A stretch of DNA of 13,257 nt from Prevotella sp. (GCA_031260865.1 JAISKQ010000203.1:1-13257), one strand, 5' to 3'. Shown: positions 1 to 7,331, counted from the stretch's first letter. Program-made: numbers and translations. Notes: generated by a model not told the origin, from the sequence alone.

Positions 1-179
1 TTATACGAAGCAAATTCCTGTAATTTCTTATCCAAATCCTGTTTCATTTCAACAGCAATCTGATTGGAACGTTTTGAGATAATTCTCACAGTTTCATACA
101 CATTACCGGTATCTTCGGACAAAGTCATCATGTCCCGCGTAACTGTATTGCCTGCTGCATTTGTTTTTCTATAATCCAT
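1..179 (-). CDS. rpoZ: RNA polymerase omega/Rpb6-type subunit, 5' part (partial)
   Basis: The first 59 codons are present and the gene runs off the left edge of the window. The visible protein starts MDYRKTNAAGNTVTRD and contains ETVRIISKRSNQIAVEMK, which I recognise as the short omega/Rpb6-like protein of Bacteroidetes; the segment around ISKRSNQIA corresponds to the conserved core that clamps the beta' C-terminus in omega/Rpb6 proteins. The known role of the family is assembly and stability of RNA polymerase. The start is the ATG at 177-179, the first in frame; the translation is clean. It lies 31 nt downstream of bamD on the same strand with no visible terminator between, so cotranscription with bamD is likely. 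The assignment rests on sequence recognition by eye over 59 residues only. Confidence 0.8.
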   Translation of the reverse strand, partial: MDYRKTNAAGNTVTRDMMTLSEDTGNVYETVRIISKRSNQIAVEMKQDLDKKLQEFASY

Positions 180-210
180 AGCGATTCTTAAAATAATTAT
201 ATTAAGTCTT

Positions 211-1065
211 TTATTTTTTTAATTCCTGTTGTACAGCTTCATTTGTAGCATTATCAACTTCCTGTCCCAGCGCTTTCAACGCCGAACGGTAGTAACGTTC
301 CGTCTCTTTGGTATATTTACCGTTTGGAAACATATTCTTATAATTGAAATGTTCATCCATCAAGTCTCTGTAACGTACAGGTTTCTTTGATTCTACACTA
401 TATACGGCTTGTTCGAACCGAGACCTTACTATCAAAATCTGAAATTCTTCCGCAAATTCAGAGAAAGGATAACTTTTCAGGGCTTCGCGTGATGATACGA
501 CACATGATTCATAATAATCTTGCCTATTGTACAGCCCTAAATTGTAGTACAGACGCGCTGCCATGAACTCTTTATAAGCAAGTTTTTCCTGAAGTTTAAA
601 CATCAAATCTTGAGCTTCCGGCGCTTTCTGACTTTGAGGATAATATTCGAGAAAATTACTAAATTCCTGTATTCCTTTGATTGTACTGGATTGATCCAAC
701 CGGGCGTCCGGTGAATCCAAATACAGTCCATAAGCAGAATTGAAACGGGCTAATTCGGTGTACGCGCCCTTAGGGAATTTGTTATAATATCTTGTATAAT
801 ACTGGGTTGCCGTAGTGTAATCTTTGTCATAGAAATAGGCTTGCGCCAATAGATACAGAAGCTCTTCTTCTTTGGATGTACCTGTATAACTCGTTAGGAT
901 TTCATCCAATAAGGTTATAGTCCTGCCATATTTTTTATCTTCAAAGTATTTTTTAGCATAGGTATATTTTAATTCGGCGTCACGACTTTTTAGAATTTTA
1001 TTATATTCGCCACACGACGCGAGCAATACTGCCAATAATAAGGTACCAAGAATTCTGATCTTCAT
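211..1065 (-). CDS. bamD: Outer membrane protein assembly factor BamD (lipoprotein)
   Basis: A 284-residue lipoprotein. The N-terminus has a basic start, a hydrophobic stretch (about residues 5-16) and a lipobox ending L15-A16-S17-C18, so cleavage and lipidation at Cys18 are expected, which places it on the periplasmic face of the outer membrane. The rest is helical and rich in Tyr and Lys, with TPR-like units such as EELLYLLAQAYFYDKDYTTA and the ELARFNSAYGLY segment, typical of BamD/YfiO. In the known pathway BamD works with BamA to fold and insert beta-barrel outer-membrane proteins. A longer reading from TTG at 1074 adds three residues, but I chose ATG at 1065 because it gives a standard lipoprotein signal peptide. 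A TAnnTTTG box lies about 20 nt upstream. The omega-subunit gene follows 31 nt downstream. Confidence 0.9.
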   Translation of the reverse strand: MKIRILGTLLLAVLLASCGEYNKILKSRDAELKYTYAKKYFEDKKYGRTITLLDEILTSYTGTSKEEELLYLLAQAYFYDKDYTTATQYYTRYYNKFPKGAYTELARFNSAYGLYLDSPDARLDQSSTIKGIQEFSNFLEYYPQSQKAPEAQDLMFKLQEKLAYKEFMAARLYYNLGLYNRQDYYESCVVSSREALKSYPFSEFAEEFQILIVRSRFEQAVYSVESKKPVRYRDLMDEHFNYKNMFPNGKYTKETERYYRSALKALGQEVDNATNEAVQQELKK

Positions 1066-1085
1066 TCTACTCAAAAATTAGTTTG

Positions 1086-1093
1086 CAAATTTA
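1086..1093 (-). promoter_or_regulatory. Predicted -7 box of the bamD promoter
   Basis: Read on the minus strand this is TAAATTTG, an exact match to the Bacteroidetes -7 consensus TAnnTTTG, ending 20 nt before the bamD ATG. Transcription would start about 6-8 nt downstream, giving a short leader. The -33 region has no good TTTG, only TTTC-like sequence near 1113-1116, so this is a moderate call. Confidence 0.4.
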
Positions 1094-1157
1094 CACAAAG
1101 CTTTTATAATTTGAAAATAAACTTTTACAATTATATTTTTTTGGGATTATATCACCC

Positions 1158-2372
1158 TTAACGAAACATGGAAACCACACGCTTAACTCCGGATATAAAC
1201 TGATCTATTTCCTCTTTTGTGTTATAAAACGCCACTGACGCCCTTACAGTTCCTTCTATACCGAGTTCTTCCATCAGAGGTTGGGCGCAATGATGCCCTG
1301 TGCGCACGGCTATTCCCATCTTATCTAAGAGCATTCCCATATCGTAATGATGAATATTGCCTACAAGAAACGATATAACGCTGCTTTTCTTGTCTGAGGT
1401 TCCAAATATACGGATACCTTCTATTTTTAATAATTCATCTGTACAATATTTTAATAACTCATCTTCGTATGCTTTTATTGAGTCAAGCCCAATATTTTTT
1501 ATATATTTTATCGCGGCGGCTAATGCTATCACAGCCGGATAATCCGGTGTTCCCGCTTCAAATTTGAAAGGTAATTCATTGAATTTAGTGCCTTTAAATG
1601 ACACTGTGCTTATCATCTCGCCTCCGCCCTGATAGGGTGGCATCCGGTTCAGCCATTTTTCTTTTCCGTAAAGCGCCCCTACCCCATTAGGACCATAAAG
1701 TTTATGTCCCGAAAAAACGAGGAAATCGCAATCGAGCTGTTGCACATCTATCGCTATATGTTGCACAGACTGCGCCGCGTCTATCAGCACCGGTATATGT
1801 CGGCTATGCGCGATTTCGATAATTTCCTCTATGGGATTTATAGTTCCCAATACATTTGAAATATGTGTTATGGAAATAAGGCGGGTTTTAGGAGAAATGA
1901 GTTTTTTCATTTCATCCAGCTTTAATTCCCCTTTCTCATTAATTGGTATGACTCTCAATTTAATGCCTCTTATCGCTTCTTGTAATTGCCATGAAACGAT
2001 ATTGGCATGGTGTTCCATCGCCGAAATAATAATCTCATCGCCTGCCGTACAAAATTGTTGACAAAAGCTATGAGCCACCAAATTGATAGATTCCGTAGTT
2101 CCTTTAGTGAAAATAATTTCGCGGCTATGCTTGGCATTGATATATTGTTGCACTGTCACACGGGATTCTTCGGCAAGATCTGTGGCTCGTTGGCTTAAAT
2201 AGTGTACGCCACGATGTACATTGGCATTCGTGGTATAATATATATTTTCTATTTCCTCTACCACACATTTAGGCTTTTGCGTTGTCGCCGCGTTGTCTAA
2301 ATAGATAAGCGGTTTGCCATAAACGGTGGAGGAAAGAATCGGAAAATCGTTCCTTATTTTTTTTATATCCAT
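1158..2372 (-). CDS. sufS: Cysteine desulfurase SufS
   Basis: A 404-residue, full-length group II (SufS/CsdA type) cysteine desulfurase. It is a PLP enzyme that takes sulfur from L-cysteine as an enzyme persulfide and supplies it to the SufBCD scaffold. Visible motifs: YLDNAATTQKP near residues 24-34, the paired histidines H121-H122 in AMEHHANIV (PLP ring stacking), IDAAQS with Asp198 and Gln201 (PLP contacts), the Schiff-base Lys224 in FSGHKLYGP, and the persulfide Cys362 in RTGHHCAQP. The short active-site loop around Cys362 fits SufS rather than IscS/NifS. It is the last gene of the minus-strand sufC-sufD-sufS run, 72 nt after sufD. That gap has an inverted repeat but no obvious promoter. 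No SufE or SufU partner is present in the window. Confidence 0.95.
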   Translation of the reverse strand: MDIKKIRNDFPILSSTVYGKPLIYLDNAATTQKPKCVVEEIENIYYTTNANVHRGVHYLSQRATDLAEESRVTVQQYINAKHSREIIFTKGTTESINLVAHSFCQQFCTAGDEIIISAMEHHANIVSWQLQEAIRGIKLRVIPINEKGELKLDEMKKLISPKTRLISITHISNVLGTINPIEEIIEIAHSRHIPVLIDAAQSVQHIAIDVQQLDCDFLVFSGHKLYGPNGVGALYGKEKWLNRMPPYQGGGEMISTVSFKGTKFNELPFKFEAGTPDYPAVIALAAAIKYIKNIGLDSIKAYEDELLKYCTDELLKIEGIRIFGTSDKKSSVISFLVGNIHHYDMGMLLDKMGIAVRTGHHCAQPLMEELGIEGTVRASVAFYNTKEEIDQFISGVKRVVSMFR

Positions 2373-2376
2373 TTTT

Positions 2377-2420
2377 AGTTATGAGTTACAAGTTTTATTG
2401 CTCCTTGCCTTGTAACTTGT
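2377..2420. repeat. Inverted repeat with 7-nt periodic arm between sufD and sufS
   Basis: AGTTACAAG at 2384-2392 is perfectly complementary to CTTGTAACT at 2409-2417, leaving a 16-nt loop. The left part also reads as three 7-nt units starting AGTT (2377-2397), the same unit type as the repeat at 6490-6531. No U-run follows on the minus strand, so it is not a standard terminator. It may form a hairpin in the sufCDS message. Confidence 0.6.
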
Positions 2421-2444
2421 ATTTCGTATTCTGTTACTATATAC

Positions 2445-3785
2445 TTATTTACATACCGCGCAATTGCCGCAGCGAGCTGTTTCTCCTTTGAATCGTTTTT
2501 CAATCAAATCCAAGAGCCGGTCTTTCAACCTGTCAATACGAACATGATCCAACACTCCGGCGGCAAAAGCCTGCATCAACATCAAACGTGCCACTTCCTT
2601 TGAAATTCCTCGCGAACGAAGATAGAATAAAGCTTCTTCATCTAATTGCCCGGTAGTAAGCCCATGAGAACATTTTACATCATCCGCGTATATCTCAAGC
2701 TGTGGTTTGGAATACATACGCGCATGCTGAGAAGTACACAAATTATTATTCGACTGATATGCTATTGTTTTTTGCGCGCCTTTCTCTACCCTGATACGTC
2801 CGCAAAAAGAACCTGTTGCCTCGTCCTGCAATACATATTTAAACAGTTGGTTACTTGTGCAATGAGGTACAGCATGATCCAATAAAGCAAAATTATCCAC
2901 ATATTGATGCCTGTCGGCGATGACCATACCGCAAACATATACTTCGGCATGTTCACCATTCAATTTCACATTATAATTGTTGCGGCTCACACCTGTGTTC
3001 AATGTCAGATTATTTATCAGTACGTTCGAAGACTCCTCCTGATGAACAAACGTATTTGTCAAACGTGTTACCTTATCGGAATTTTCTTCCAAATCATAAT
3101 AATCCACGATCGCGTTCTTGCCGGCATAGATTTCAGTTACTTGTGTCGCTAAAAACCGGGACTCATCCACTGTATGGTCGCAAATAAGCAATTTCGCTTG
3201 CGCGCCATCCTCCGCGATAATGAGAATACGTCTATTAACTATACTTTTAAATTCACTTCGCAGTATATTTATTAGCTGTATCGGCTTTTCAACAACAACA
3301 TCTTCAGGGATATAGATGACAAAGCCATCTTGCGCGAACATGGTATTGAACGCGACAATACCATTGTTTTCCACATTGGCTATTTGTCCGTAATATTTAG
3401 AGAATATTTCGGGCTGTTCTTCCGAAAATCGCTTAAAACTACCGACAAACACCCCTTTCGGATAGTTGACATAAGGCTTATGTTCCTCATGAAATAAATC
3501 ATTCAAAACAAAGTACAGGTTGGTCGTCAGATTAGGTACTTCACATCTGTAAGCGACATACGGATTTCCTTGAAAAGGTATCCGGTTTATATTCAGTGCA
3601 AAATCGGGGGAAAATTCGGCGGCGACATCCAAATAAAGGTAATCTTCCTGCTTTTTTGTCGGAAAGCCCAACTTCCCGAAAGATTCGAACGCCTTATCGC
3701 GAAGACTGTTCATTCCTTGCGCGGACTTAGCTTCCAGCTTGTCCCTGTACTGATTGAATAGGTCTATATATTGAGTTTCTATCAT
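2445..3785 (-). CDS. sufD: Fe-S cluster assembly protein SufD
   Basis: A 446-residue SufD. It forms the SufBC2D scaffold with SufB and the ATPase SufC, where Fe-S clusters are built in the cytoplasm. The N-terminal helical part contains the PTKKQEDYLYLD motif (about 42-53). The middle is the beta-helix core typical of the SufB/SufD family. The C-terminal helical domain carries DDVKCSHG (369-375) followed by TTGQLDEEALFYLRSRGI, the most conserved stretch of the family, with the CSHG histidine at 374. The protein ends CGNCAVCK, giving Cys439, Cys442 and Cys445, a CxxCxxC tail absent from the classical E. coli protein as I remember it. SufD rather than SufB is chosen because the protein is of SufD length and follows sufC. 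Its ATG overlaps the sufC stop codon by 4 nt (ATGA), so translation is coupled. Confidence 0.92.
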   Translation of the reverse strand: MIETQYIDLFNQYRDKLEAKSAQGMNSLRDKAFESFGKLGFPTKKQEDYLYLDVAAEFSPDFALNINRIPFQGNPYVAYRCEVPNLTTNLYFVLNDLFHEEHKPYVNYPKGVFVGSFKRFSEEQPEIFSKYYGQIANVENNGIVAFNTMFAQDGFVIYIPEDVVVEKPIQLINILRSEFKSIVNRRILIIAEDGAQAKLLICDHTVDESRFLATQVTEIYAGKNAIVDYYDLEENSDKVTRLTNTFVHQEESSNVLINNLTLNTGVSRNNYNVKLNGEHAEVYVCGMVIADRHQYVDNFALLDHAVPHCTSNQLFKYVLQDEATGSFCGRIRVEKGAQKTIAYQSNNNLCTSQHARMYSKPQLEIYADDVKCSHGLTTGQLDEEALFYLRSRGISKEVARLMLMQAFAAGVLDHVRIDRLKDRLLDLIEKRFKGETARCGNCAVCK

Positions 3786-4543
3786 TCTTGAAATTCTTTA
3801 ATAATCCAATCGTAACCTTTTTCTTCCAATTCCAAAGCCAACTCAGGTCCGGCGCTTTTTACAATGCGCCCTTTGTACAACACATGTACAATATCCGGCT
3901 TGATATAATCCAACAGACGCTGATAATGAGTGATTACCACTGTCGCGTTATCTTTGTCACGAAGTTTATTTACCCCTGAAGCCACAATACGGAGCGCGTC
4001 AATATCAAGTCCGGAGTCTGTTTCGTCCAAGATAGCCAATTTAGGCTCCAACATTGCCATTTGGAATATTTCGTTACGTTTTTTCTCCCCGCCCGAAAAA
4101 CCTTCGTTAACCGAACGTCCGGCAAGGTCTTTGTCTAATTCAACCAAATCGCGTTTTTCACGCATCATCTTCAAAAAATCCGACGCGGAAAGAGGGGTTT
4201 CATTGTTATATTTACGCTTTTCATTTAGCGCCGCGCGCATAAAATTAGTCATGCTGACGCCCGGTATTTCCACCGGGTACTGAAAACTAAGGAAAAGACC
4301 GTCACGCGCCCTGTCTTCCGGCGCCATTTCCAATAAATCGTGACCTCTGAATATGACTTCTCCCTCTGTAACTTCAAAGTTTGGATTACCTACCAAGACC
4401 GAAGCCAATGTACTTTTACCGGCGCCATTAGGTCCCATTATCGCGTGAACTTCACCTTTGTTTACCTCAAGGTTTAATCCTCTTAATATTTCCTTGCCTT
4501 CGACGTTAGCATGTAAGTTATTTATGCTTAATAAATTTGCCAT
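3782..4543 (-). CDS. sufC: Fe-S cluster assembly ATPase SufC
   Basis: A 253-residue ABC-type ATPase without membrane segments. It powers the SufBCD scaffold in the cytoplasm. Motifs in order: Walker A GPNGAGKST (37-45), Q-loop FQYP with Gln88, ABC signature FSGGEKKR (149-156), Walker B and D-loop ILDETDSGLD (171-180), and the switch His206 in VITHYQRLL. The SGGEKKR signature and the DETDSGLD sequence are diagnostic of SufC rather than a transporter ATPase. It is the first gene of the operon and overlaps sufD by 4 nt. In most Bacteroidetes I recall sufB just upstream; here the upstream neighbour is the DUF3791/DUF3990 cassette. A 9-bp hairpin (4570-4607) and a TAnnTTTG box (4642-4649) lie upstream, so the operon probably has its own promoter and a leader of roughly 90 nt. 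Confidence 0.95.
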   Translation of the reverse strand: MANLLSINNLHANVEGKEILRGLNLEVNKGEVHAIMGPNGAGKSTLASVLVGNPNFEVTEGEVIFRGHDLLEMAPEDRARDGLFLSFQYPVEIPGVSMTNFMRAALNEKRKYNNETPLSASDFLKMMREKRDLVELDKDLAGRSVNEGFSGGEKKRNEIFQMAMLEPKLAILDETDSGLDIDALRIVASGVNKLRDKDNATVVITHYQRLLDYIKPDIVHVLYKGRIVKSAGPELALELEEKGYDWIIKEFQE

Positions 4544-4569
4544 TATTATTTTATGTTGTTTGAATTAAA

Positions 4570-4607
4570 ATCCTTAGTCTTTAAACTACTTATTTAACAC
4601 TAAGGAT
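4570..4607 (-). promoter_or_regulatory. Leader hairpin/palindrome upstream of sufC
   Basis: The plus strand shows TCCTTAGT within the arm at 4570-4578 and its exact complement at 4599-4607, a 9-bp stem with a 20-nt loop. Inside the loop TTAAA and TTTAA can pair as well (5 bp). On the minus strand the stem is followed by four U residues and then AA, so it could act as an attenuator-like structure or as an operator. It starts 27 nt upstream of the sufC ATG. The stem is visible; its function is inference. Confidence 0.5.
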
Positions 4608-4641
4608 AGATATATGTTCAGCCTAAAATAGTTTTTGAGCG

Positions 4642-4649
4642 CAAAAATA
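4642..4649 (-). promoter_or_regulatory. Predicted -7 box of the sufCDS promoter
   Basis: On the minus strand this reads TATTTTTG, an exact fit to TAnnTTTG, about 100 nt before the sufC ATG. It lies between the terminator of the upstream cassette and the leader hairpin, where an independent suf promoter would be expected. The -33 region overlaps the U-tract of that terminator and gives no perfect TTTG. Confidence 0.4.
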
Positions 4650-4660
4650 GTAAATAAAAC

Positions 4661-4690
4661 AGAAAAATAGCCTGTTTATGACAGGCTATT
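4661..4690 (-). terminator. Rho-independent terminator of the DUF3990 cassette
   Basis: Minus-strand AATAGCCTGT (4690-4681) pairs perfectly with ACAGGCTATT (4675-4666) across a 5-nt loop, giving a 10-bp stem followed by a U-rich run (TTTTTCTGTTTT counting the last stem bases). It begins 20 nt after the DUF3990 stop codon and separates that cassette from the suf operon. Confidence 0.85.
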
Positions 4691-4710
4691 AGTTATTTAT
4701 TAAATCTATA

Positions 4711-5196
4711 TTATAAAATAATTTCTGATTCTATAAACCTTAATTCGCTTATAGCCTCACTTGTGTGAAACGATATTTGATTATAAAACTCATTGACTTT
4801 AAGACGTGCCACAGTTTCTTCCGCTGTTAATACTTGCGACTCGTATAAGGTAATTGTGGTATAAATCTTATCATTAGCAACAGCTCCAAAGATAATATCA
4901 TATTCATGGAGGATAGATTTTCTACAATTTACGACAAATGACAACCAATCTCTATCAGGACTATCAAACTTTTTTATTTTATATCTTTTATTGTTAAGTA
5001 AGTCATAATCAATATCATACGTATTAACTATGGCATTGCTTCCCCCGCCGGCTGTCCTTTGTTTTGCCAATGCCCACTTTTTTGCCTGTTCAATATTTGT
5101 AGTTGTATAAAACCCTTTTCCAAAGTCAGTACTTTGACGTCCTCTTTCGATAATTGGCTTTTTTACTTGGTTTAGTGATCCATGATATATTTTCAT
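4711..5196 (-). CDS. DUF3990 protein, predicted ADP-ribosyltransferase-fold toxin
   Basis: A 161-residue protein that I recognise as the DUF3990 family, placed among ADP-ribosyltransferase-like folds. Visible motifs: YHGS at 4-7, giving His5 as the NAD-binding histidine; DFGKGFYTTTN (24-34) with Tyr30, which matches the second position of the H-Y-E type; DWLSFVVNCR (83-92); FGAVAND (103-109), conserved in the family; and the terminal NQISFHTSEAI (139-149). The third catalytic position cannot be fixed by eye. There is no signal peptide or membrane segment, so it acts in the cytoplasm. The ATG is 2 nt after the stop of the DUF3791-like gene, with AAAGG about 8 nt before it inside that gene, so the two are translated together. 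The order and pairing suggest a toxin-antitoxin module. Toxicity and target are inference; a phage-defence or other regulatory role is possible. Confidence 0.72.
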   Translation of the reverse strand: MKIYHGSLNQVKKPIIERGRQSTDFGKGFYTTTNIEQAKKWALAKQRTAGGGSNAIVNTYDIDYDLLNNKRYKIKKFDSPDRDWLSFVVNCRKSILHEYDIIFGAVANDKIYTTITLYESQVLTAEETVARLKVNEFYNQISFHTSEAISELRFIESEIIL

Positions 5197-5198
5197 TG

Positions 5199-5633
5199 CT
5201 ATACCTTTCTGTTTTTGATATAATTATCTATTTCAGACATAATGTATTCTTTGCTTTGGGTATGCAATGTTTCATATACTTCTTCCAGATAATCAAGTAC
5301 ATTATATTTATTGAACAAGAATAACGTCTCTTTCGCTCCGATATTTTTATAATCTTTATAATTTTCAAGGCAGAAAATCAAAAAAAGCAATATAGAAGCG
5401 GTATTATTTTGATTTTGTTTCTTTAAACGCTTTTCTTTTTTCAATAAATCATATAAATTCAATGTACTTAATTGCCATAAATAGGATGATTCTGACGACA
5501 ATTGTTCATAGAGCTCTGATGAATACAAATATTGTAACGCATCTTCCACTCCTAACCCTTTTTTTTCAATAATTGTATATAGCAACTGTTGTACTTTAAA
5601 AGGGAACATCATTTTTTCCAAACTTTTTTCCAT
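5199..5633 (-). CDS. DUF3791-like partner (probable antitoxin), apparent two-module protein
   Basis: A 144-residue helical protein encoded just upstream of the DUF3990 gene. The C-terminal half (about 80-141) fits DUF3791: LIFCLENYKDYKNIGA, then LFNKYNVLDYLEEVYETLHT and YIMSEIDNYIKN. The N-terminal half (about 11-67) resembles a second small helical module with DALQYLYSSELYEQL and YLWQLSTLNLYDLL, of the kind I recall as a separate small gene beside DUF3791. A Lys/Gln/Asn-rich linker (about 66-79) joins them, so this looks like a fusion. By position it should neutralise the DUF3990 protein, but no DNA-binding motif is evident. The start is the ATG at 5633; Met8 and Met9 are alternatives. No exact TAnnTTTG box lies in the 77 nt between it and xth, so its promoter is unclear. 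Confidence 0.6.
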   Translation of the reverse strand: MEKSLEKMMFPFKVQQLLYTIIEKKGLGVEDALQYLYSSELYEQLSSESSYLWQLSTLNLYDLLKKEKRLKKQNQNNTASILLFLIFCLENYKDYKNIGAKETLFLFNKYNVLDYLEEVYETLHTQSKEYIMSEIDNYIKNRKV

Positions 5634-5710
5634 ATACTTCTTATCAATATAGAGTTATTGTAATGATTCTCCTTTTAGATATTTGATTATAAAAATCACA
5701 CGAATACTAT

Positions 5711-6475
5711 TCAAAAATCCATCTCCACCACTATCGGGCAATGATCCGAAAAACCAATTTCACTTAATATAGCCGCGTTATTTAGGCGAGGTTTAGCCGC
5801 TTCCGATATAATATGATAATCGATACGCCAACCTAAATTTTTCTCCTTAGCTCCCGCCCTATAACTCCACCAGCTATATTTTTCGGGGTTTTGGTCATAT
5901 ACACGGAAGGTATCTATCAATCCCGTATCTATAAATTCATCAAACCATTGACGTTCTTCGGGTAAAAAGCCGGAGCTTTTTGTGTGACGTTCGGGATGAT
6001 TTATATCAATAGGTTGATGACAAATATTATAGTCGCCGCAGACTAAAATCTGAGGCCTTTCTTTTCGTAGATTATTAATAAAAGCCGTGAAATCCGCCAG
6101 AAAATTCATTTTGACATCCTGCCGCGCATCGCCCATCGTACCGGAAGGGATATAAACGCATATTACCGTCATATCGCCGTAATCGGCGCGCAACACACGA
6201 CCTTCTTTATCATAAACAGGCATATCCATACCTATTTTAACCGAATCGGGTTTTCGCTTGGTCAGAATGCCGACTCCGCTATAACCTTTTTTTTCAGCAG
6301 GATGAAAATAATAATGATAACCTAATGACTGGATGGATATTAGGTCTATTTGGTCTTCTGTCGCTTTTATTTCCTGCAAACAAAGTATATCCGGCGATTC
6401 TTTTTCCAACCACTGAAATAGTCCTTTGTTGGCTGCCGCCCGTATGCCGTTGACATTATATGATATTATCTTCAT
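5711..6475 (-). CDS. xth: Exodeoxyribonuclease III / AP endonuclease
   Basis: A 254-residue member of the exonuclease III (Xth/ExoA) family of Mg2+-dependent nucleases. These cut the DNA backbone 5' to abasic sites in base-excision repair and trim 3' ends. Catalytic motifs are all present: Asn7 in SYNVNGIR, Glu35 in LCLQEIK, Tyr108 in VYIPSG, Asp148 and Asn150 in CGDYNICH, Asp219 in WRIDYHI, and the closing Asp244-His245 in GFSDHCPIV. Length and motif spacing are normal for the family. It follows mlaF on the same strand after an 82-nt gap filled largely by 7-nt repeats, so it may be read from the mlaEF promoter. No TAnnTTTG box is seen in that gap. Confidence 0.95.
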   Translation of the reverse strand: MKIISYNVNGIRAAANKGLFQWLEKESPDILCLQEIKATEDQIDLISIQSLGYHYYFHPAEKKGYSGVGILTKRKPDSVKIGMDMPVYDKEGRVLRADYGDMTVICVYIPSGTMGDARQDVKMNFLADFTAFINNLRKERPQILVCGDYNICHQPIDINHPERHTKSSGFLPEERQWFDEFIDTGLIDTFRVYDQNPEKYSWWSYRAGAKEKNLGWRIDYHIISEAAKPRLNNAAILSEIGFSDHCPIVVEMDF

Positions 6476-6489
6476 GTTTAGAGTTTTTA

Positions 6490-6531
6490 AGTGAAAAGTT
6501 ATAAGTAATGAGTATTAAGTTATAAGTTATC
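6490..6531. repeat. Six-unit 7-nt periodic repeat between mlaF and xth
   Basis: Six consecutive 7-nt units each begin AGT on the plus strand: AGTGAAA, AGTTATA, AGTAATG, AGTATTA, AGTTATA and AGTTATC. Units 2 and 5 are identical. It is intergenic, begins 15 nt from the xth ATG, and shares its unit with the smaller stretch at 2377-2397. Confidence 0.65.
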
Positions 6532-6557
6532 GCATGCTTTATACCATTGTTGACTGT

Positions 6558-7331
6558 TTAAGTGAGCTTTACGCCTCCATTCTCGGCTGCTTTCACTTTC
6601 TTAAACAAGTCCGAAGCAAAGACAAAATCATTAAATGCTTCATTGGTAGAAGACATTACATCCTTACTTGTTCCTTGCCATTCCAATTCTCCTTCTTTGA
6701 TAAAATTTATCCGTTCGCCGATACCCATCACCGAATTCATGTCATGTGTGTTGATAATGGTGGTAATGTCATATTCTTTTGTAATATCGTGTATCAGCTC
6801 ATCTATTACCAATGATGTTTGGGGATCAAGTCCCGAATTGGGTTCGTCACAAAACAGATATTTAGGATTAAGGGCTATGGCGCGCGCTATGGCTGAACGT
6901 TTCATCATACCACCGCTGATTTCGGATGGATACAGATGCCCGGCGTCTCCCAAATTTACTCTTTCGAGGCAAAACTGCGTTCTTTTCGCCTGCTCCTCCT
7001 TCGACATTCCGGAAAACATCATCAATGGGAAATTGACATTCTCGGACACCGTCATCGAGTCGAATAAAGCCGATCCTTGGAATATCATCCCCACTTCCTG
7101 ACGAAGCATCTTCACTTCGTTCGATTTCATTTTTGTCAGGTCGCGCCCGTCATATAATATTTCGCCGCCGGTAGGACGCATCAAGCCGACAAGGTTCTTT
7201 AGAAGCACGGTCTTTCCGGAACCGCTTCGTCCTATTATCAGATTGGTTTTTCCCGCTTCAAAAACAATATTTATATCTTTCAGAACTTCGCGGCCATCAA
7301 ATGATTTATATAAATTCTTTACTTCTATCAT
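6558..7331 (-). CDS. mlaF: Mla-type phospholipid ABC transporter ATPase
   Basis: A 257-residue ABC ATPase of the MlaF/Ttg2A type, the cytoplasmic motor of a system that moves phospholipids between inner and outer membrane. Motifs: Walker A GRSGSGKT (34-41), Q-loop Gln85 in GMIFQGSALFD, signature ISGGMMKR (138-145), Walker B LFCDEPNSGLDP (159-170) and switch His196 in NTHDMNS. The SGGM signature followed by KR and the GSALFDSMTVSENV stretch are typical of MlaF rather than of importers or drug exporters. Its ATG overlaps the mlaE stop by 4 nt. The substrate-binding MlaD protein usually seen with MlaEF is not encoded in the window. Confidence 0.9.
   Translation of the reverse strand: MIEVKNLYKSFDGREVLKDINIVFEAGKTNLIIGRSGSGKTVLLKNLVGLMRPTGGEILYDGRDLTKMKSNEVKMLRQEVGMIFQGSALFDSMTVSENVNFPLMMFSGMSKEEQAKRTQFCLERVNLGDAGHLYPSEISGGMMKRSAIARAIALNPKYLFCDEPNSGLDPQTSLVIDELIHDITKEYDITTIINTHDMNSVMGIGERINFIKEGELEWQGTSKDVMSSTNEAFNDFVFASDLFKKVKAAENGGVKLT

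Noticed and set aside
1143..1157. GGG...CCC inverted repeat after sufS as a terminator
   Set aside because: The stem is only about 3 bp, and on the minus strand it is followed by A residues, not U.
3930..4283. 117-codon plus-strand open frame inside sufC
   Set aside because: It is antisense to a fully motif-supported sufC and shows no protein-like motif of its own.
5702..5712. GAATACTATTC palindrome overlapping the xth stop, as an operator for the DUF3791/DUF3990 cassette
   Set aside because: It is a short AT-rich 5-1-5 palindrome about 70 nt from the start codon, and no second copy is nearby.
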